This document shows positions 61,265 to 64,000 of a stretch of DNA of 64,000 nt, piece after piece. The position numbers and the translations under genes are program-made. The stretch comes from Streptacidiphilus albus JL83 (GTDB lineage: Bacteria; Actinomycetota; Actinomycetes; Streptomycetales; Streptomycetaceae): contig NZ_JQML01000001.1 in assembly GCF_000744705.1 (NCBI RefSeq), forward strand, positions 5,218,017-5,282,016, given 5' to 3'. The notes below the pieces were generated by a model that was given only the letters and a program-made list of their open reading frames with translations, did no database searches and was not told the DNA's origin. How positions within the stretch are numbered: position 1 is the first letter of the stretch; each line of letters starts with the position of its first letter.

Positions 61265-62860
61265 ATGAGCAGGTTGCGGCAGGCGGCCACAGCGGCGTTG
61301 GTGGTCACGGGTCTGGCGTTGAGCGGGTGCAGCTCCGCCGGTACCGGTCCGTCCGCGGCCGGTAAGGGATCGGTGGGCGCGAGCGGCACCAGCAGTTCGC
61401 CGACCTCCGGCGACGCCGCCACCGCCCCGGTCCTCCAGCCCCTGGCCGCGTCCATCCCGGCCGACCTCCAGCGGTACTACGCGCAGAAGTTGAGCTGGAC
61501 CCCGTGCGACAGCGGCTTCCAGTGCGCCACGATGAAGGTGCCGCTGGACTACGCGAACCCGTCCGGCGGTGACATCACCCTCGGCCTCGCCCGCAGTCCT
61601 GCGGCCGGGCACGGCTACAAGCGGCTCGGCTCGCTGCTGATCAACCCGGGCGGCCCCGGCGGCTCGGCCGTCCAGTACGCCGAGTACGCCGCCGAGACCT
61701 ACCCGGTGCCGGTCCGGGACTCCTACGACTTCGTCGGCCTCGACCCGCGCGGCGTCGGCCGCAGCACCCCGGTGACCTGTCTCAGCAACCAGCAGATGGA
61801 CGCCTACACCGCAGTCGACTCGACCCCGACCACCCCGGCCGAGGTCGACAAGCTGGTCGCGGCGGACAAGGCCTTCGCCCAGGGTTGCGAGCGGCTCTCC
61901 GGCAAGCTGCTGGACCACGTCAGCACCGTCGACGCCGCCCGTGACATGGACGTGGCCCGGGCCCTGCTCGGCGACGCCAAGCTGAACTACCTGGGCAAGT
62001 CCTACGGGACCTTCCTCGGCGCCACCTACGCCGGCCTGTTCCCGAGCCGGGTCGGGCACATGGTGCTGGACGGCGCGATGAACCCCTCGCTCACCTCGCT
62101 GGAGCTGAACAGCCAGCAGGCGGGGGGCTTCGAGACGGCGTTCAACGCCTTCGCCCGCGACTGCGTCAGCCGCAGCGGCTGCCCGCTCGGCAGCACCGTG
62201 GCACAGGCCGACAGCAACCTGGACACCCTCTTCGCCTCGCTCGACGCCAAGCCGCTGCCGACCGGGCAGTCCCGGACGCTGGACGAGTCGCTGGGCATGA
62301 CCGGTGTGATCGCCGCCATGTACGACCAGCAGCAGTGGCCGCAGCTGCGCACCGCGCTGACCCAGGCCGAGAGCGGCGACGGCTCCGGCCTGCTGGCCCT
62401 GTCCGACCAGTACTACGAGCGCGACGCCACGGGCCACTACAGCAACCTGATGTACGCCAACGCGGCCGTGGACTGCCTGGACCTGCCGGGCGCCGCGAGC
62501 GATCCGCAGCAGGTCCAGCAGCAGCTGCCCGGCTACCTCCAGTCCTCGGCCCAGTTCGGCGCCTCGCTCGCCTGGTCCGGCCTGAGCTGCGCCTACTGGC
62601 CGGTCAAGGCGACCGGCGAGCCGCACACCATCCCGGCGAAGGGCGCCGGACCGATCCTGGTGGTCGGCACCACCCGCGACCCGGCCACCCCCTACGCCTG
62701 GGCGCAGGCGCTCGCGGCGCAGCTGGACTCCGGCACGCTGCTGACCTACAACGGCGACGGGCACACCGCGTACTCGCGCGGCAGCCAGTGCATCGACTCG
62801 GACGTCAACACCTACCTGCTCACCGACAGTCCCCCGGCCGCAGGAACCGTCTGCCAGTAG
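61265..62860 (+). CDS. tripeptidyl aminopeptidase-like lipoprotein
   Basis: The product has 531 residues. A signal peptide ends in the lipobox ALSGC (Cys22). The alpha/beta hydrolase domain has NPGGPGGSAVQYA (oxyanion hole), YLGKSYGTFLG with the nucleophile serine, TTRDPATPY with the acid and GDGHTAYSRG with the histidine. This matches Streptomyces tripeptidyl aminopeptidases (SlpD/SlpE and Tap group), which clip peptides outside the cell. Cysteines FQCATM, VDCLDL and SQCIDS could form disulfides. The ATG is preceded by GGGAGAA. Confidence 0.93.
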   Translation: MSRLRQAATAALVVTGLALSGCSSAGTGPSAAGKGSVGASGTSSSPTSGDAATAPVLQPLAASIPADLQRYYAQKLSWTPCDSGFQCATMKVPLDYANPSGGDITLGLARSPAAGHGYKRLGSLLINPGGPGGSAVQYAEYAAETYPVPVRDSYDFVGLDPRGVGRSTPVTCLSNQQMDAYTAVDSTPTTPAEVDKLVAADKAFAQGCERLSGKLLDHVSTVDAARDMDVARALLGDAKLNYLGKSYGTFLGATYAGLFPSRVGHMVLDGAMNPSLTSLELNSQQAGGFETAFNAFARDCVSRSGCPLGSTVAQADSNLDTLFASLDAKPLPTGQSRTLDESLGMTGVIAAMYDQQQWPQLRTALTQAESGDGSGLLALSDQYYERDATGHYSNLMYANAAVDCLDLPGAASDPQQVQQQLPGYLQSSAQFGASLAWSGLSCAYWPVKATGEPHTIPAKGAGPILVVGTTRDPATPYAWAQALAAQLDSGTLLTYNGDGHTAYSRGSQCIDSDVNTYLLTDSPPAAGTVCQ

Positions 62861-62910
62861 CCGTCGGCCGACGCTCCCCGGCAAACGGGTCCGGTAAGGA
62901 CCGAAATAGT

Positions 62911-62961
62911 GCCACAATCCTTTCGTCATGCCAGTGGTCGGTGCGACGAAAGGATTGTGGC
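62911..62961 (+). promoter_or_regulatory. 17-bp perfect inverted repeat covering the LysE ribosome site
   Basis: GCCACAATCCTTTCGTC (62911-62927) is perfectly complementary to 62945-62961, with a 17-base spacer. The right arm contains AAAGGA, the Shine-Dalgarno sequence, and ends directly before the GTG start. If transcribed from upstream, the mRNA would fold and hide the ribosome site. The same DNA could also be an operator for a dimeric regulator. Confidence 0.75.
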
Positions 62962-63626
62962 GTGTTCGGGGTCATCAACTACGGAACCTATGCGCTGGGC
63001 GCCCTGCTGATCGTGCTGGTCCCTGGGCCGAACTCGATGTACGTGCTGTCCGTCGGCGCCCGCAAGGGCATCCGCACCGGCTTCCGGGCCGCCTGCGGCG
63101 TGTTGGTGGGCGACAGCACGCTGATCGTGCTGACCTCGCTCGGCGCGTCCTCGCTGCTGCGCACCTCCCCGCTGGTCTTCGACGCGGTGAAGCTGCTCGG
63201 CGCGGGCTACCTGCTCTTCCTCGGCTACGGGATGCTGACCTCCGCCCGCAGCCTGTGGCGCGACCGCCACGCCGCGACGGACGCCCCCGACGCCCCGCCG
63301 AGCCCGACCCGGCCGGGGACCGCGAGCGACCGTTCCGCCGGGCCCTGATCGTCAGCCTGCTGAACCCGAAGGCGATCCTCTTCCTGCTCTCCTTCTTCGT
63401 CCAGTTCGTCTCCCCGAGCTACCACGACCCCGCGGTCTCCTTCGCGATCCTCGGCGTGACGCTGCAGTGCTACAGCGTGCTCTACCTCACCACCCTGATC
63501 CTCGCCGGCACCTACCTGGCCAACACCTTCCGCCGCCGTCGCCGCCTCGCCGCGGGCCTCAGCGCCGGTGTGGCCGCCGTCTTCATCGGCTTCGCCGCCA
63601 CCCTGGCCACCGCCTCGGCCGGCTGA
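62962..63626 (+). pseudogene. LysE/RhtB-family amino-acid exporter, frame-broken
   Basis: The frame from the GTG at 62962 gives the N-terminal half of a LysE/LeuE exporter (YALGALLIVLVPGPNSMYVL, GARKGIRTGFRAACGVLVGD, LLGAGYLLFLGYGML), then loses homology and stops at 63348. The next frame encodes the second half (ALIVSLLNPKAILFLLSFFV, LYLTTLILAGTYLANTF) and stops at 63626. A one-base loss in the C-rich stretch near 63284-63335 reunites them. The expected intact product is about 221 residues and six membrane helices. This may be a real null allele or a sequencing error. Confidence 0.8.
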
Positions 63627-63717
63627 CCGCCGCCGCCGGCGGCCCCCGCCGATGCTCGTCACGACCAGGTCCGCGACCTGTGTAGACTGTCCTCCGTTGC
63701 CGGTCATGGACCGGCTC

Positions 63718-63791
63718 GCCGCCTTAGCTCAGTTGGCCAGAGCAACGCACTCGTAATGCGTAGGTCTCGGGTTCGAATCCCGAAGGCGGCT
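63718..63791 (+). tRNA. tRNA-Thr (anticodon CGT)
   Basis: The 74-nt cloverleaf has a 7-bp acceptor stem (63718-63724 with 63784-63790) and a U discriminator. The anticodon arm has the loop CTCGTAA with CGT at 63752-63754, and the T arm contains GGTTCGAATCC. CCA is not encoded. It reads the ACG threonine codon. Confidence 0.97.
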
Positions 63792-63796
63792 CACTC

Positions 63797-63831
63797 AAGG
63801 CCCAGGTCACGTAGCCCGTGACCTGGGCCTT
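63797..63831 (+). terminator. 15-bp stem terminator after tRNA-Thr
   Basis: A 15-bp perfect stem (63797-63811 with 63817-63831) and T-run (to 63833) follow the tRNA by 5 bp. It is the only hairpin in the window with a clear T-run, a classic intrinsic terminator. Confidence 0.92.
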
Positions 63832-63940
63832 TTGCTGTTCCTCGGTATGTGGGCATGCGTCAGTGACGCGCTACAAGATCGCTTGTGTGAGCGATGGCGG
63901 GGCTGGGGCTAGGGGAAGCTGGTTCCTGGACTGTGGCCGG

Positions 63941-63960
63941 CCACCAGCCGTTCCTGGTGG
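63941..63960 (-). terminator. 7-bp stem hairpin, likely terminator of the right-edge gene
   Basis: CCACCAG (63941-63947) and CTGGTGG (63954-63960) form a stem around a 6-base loop. It lies just after the stop codon of the minus-strand reading frame entering from the right edge. Confidence 0.45.
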
Positions 63961-63967
63961 ATGCGTG

Positions 63968-64000
63968 TTACTTGGCCGCGGTGACGTAGACGCTGCCACA
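63968..64000 (-). CDS. 3' end of a gene that continues beyond the window
   Basis: The last ten codons, reading CGSVYVTAAK then TAA (63968-63970), run open to the right edge on the minus strand with mostly G or C in third positions. A hairpin follows. The fragment is too short to name a product. Confidence 0.4.
   Translation of the reverse strand, partial: CGSVYVTAAK

Noticed and set aside
63718-64000. An integrative element at tRNA-Thr
   Set aside because: The tRNA is followed by its own terminator, and there is no repeat of the tRNA 3' end or integrase within the window.

Overview
The window is high-GC actinobacterial chromosome. GC-rich third codon positions, GTG starts, a TTG start, 4-bp ATGA/GTGA gene overlaps, rare TTA codons and markers such as bldG, Crp, a TopA with a long lysine/alanine tail and a membrane-fused thymidylate kinase all point to a Streptomycetaceae genome (Streptomyces, Kitasatospora or Streptacidiphilus-like). 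From memory, the backbone runs in the same order as the Streptomyces coelicolor crp to holB region, with extra genes inserted in at least two places.

Layout. 1-12500: crp, then an accessory stretch with a PLP dehydratase-like enzyme, two envelope proteins, a CsoR/CstR-type repressor with its own G-tract operator, a run of small minus-strand genes (SHOCT, DUF6325-like, HhH-GPD glycosylase), a two-component pair with an unusual double kinase, an alpha/beta hydrolase and a PIN toxin-antitoxin pair. 12600-27000: backbone genes for DNA repair (nth), CoA/NUDIX hydrolysis, a periplasmic MarP-like protease, a DUF457-like membrane hydrolase, an epoxide-hydrolase-like enzyme, a holin-family membrane protein, nhaA, acsA, a beta-carbonic anhydrase, a CooC-like P-loop ATPase, a degenerate Fic-like protein and a HAD-IB phosphatase. 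27252-35306: the conserved actinobacterial 'helicase/secretion neighbourhood': CpaE-like, TadA, TadB, TadC, a Flp-like pilin, two TadE-like proteins, and a convergent DEAD/DECH helicase. 35427-36300: bldG and its RsbW-like partner.

36867-45501 is a self-contained nitrogen module: urea transporter, ureA, a histidine-rich CbiX-like protein, ureB with a basic tail, ureC, ureF, ureG, ureD and an Amt transporter. There is no ureE, and the histidine-rich CbiX-like protein lies inside the structural-subunit operon, so it is the leading candidate for a nickel store or chaperone. I consider it the most interesting novelty here. 45806-64000 returns to backbone: H+-pyrophosphatase, a lipoprotein, a methyltransferase, topA, MFS-tmk fusion, holB, a frame-broken esterase-like gene, a tripeptidyl-aminopeptidase-like lipoprotein, a frame-broken LysE transporter preceded by a 17-bp perfect inverted repeat that covers its ribosome site, tRNA-Thr(CGT) with a strong terminator, and the 3' end of one more gene.

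Regulatory themes visible in the sequence: the only two in-frame TTA codons I found are both in the Tad/helicase block next to bldG, which suggests bldA control. Strong GC-rich hairpins close most transcription units.
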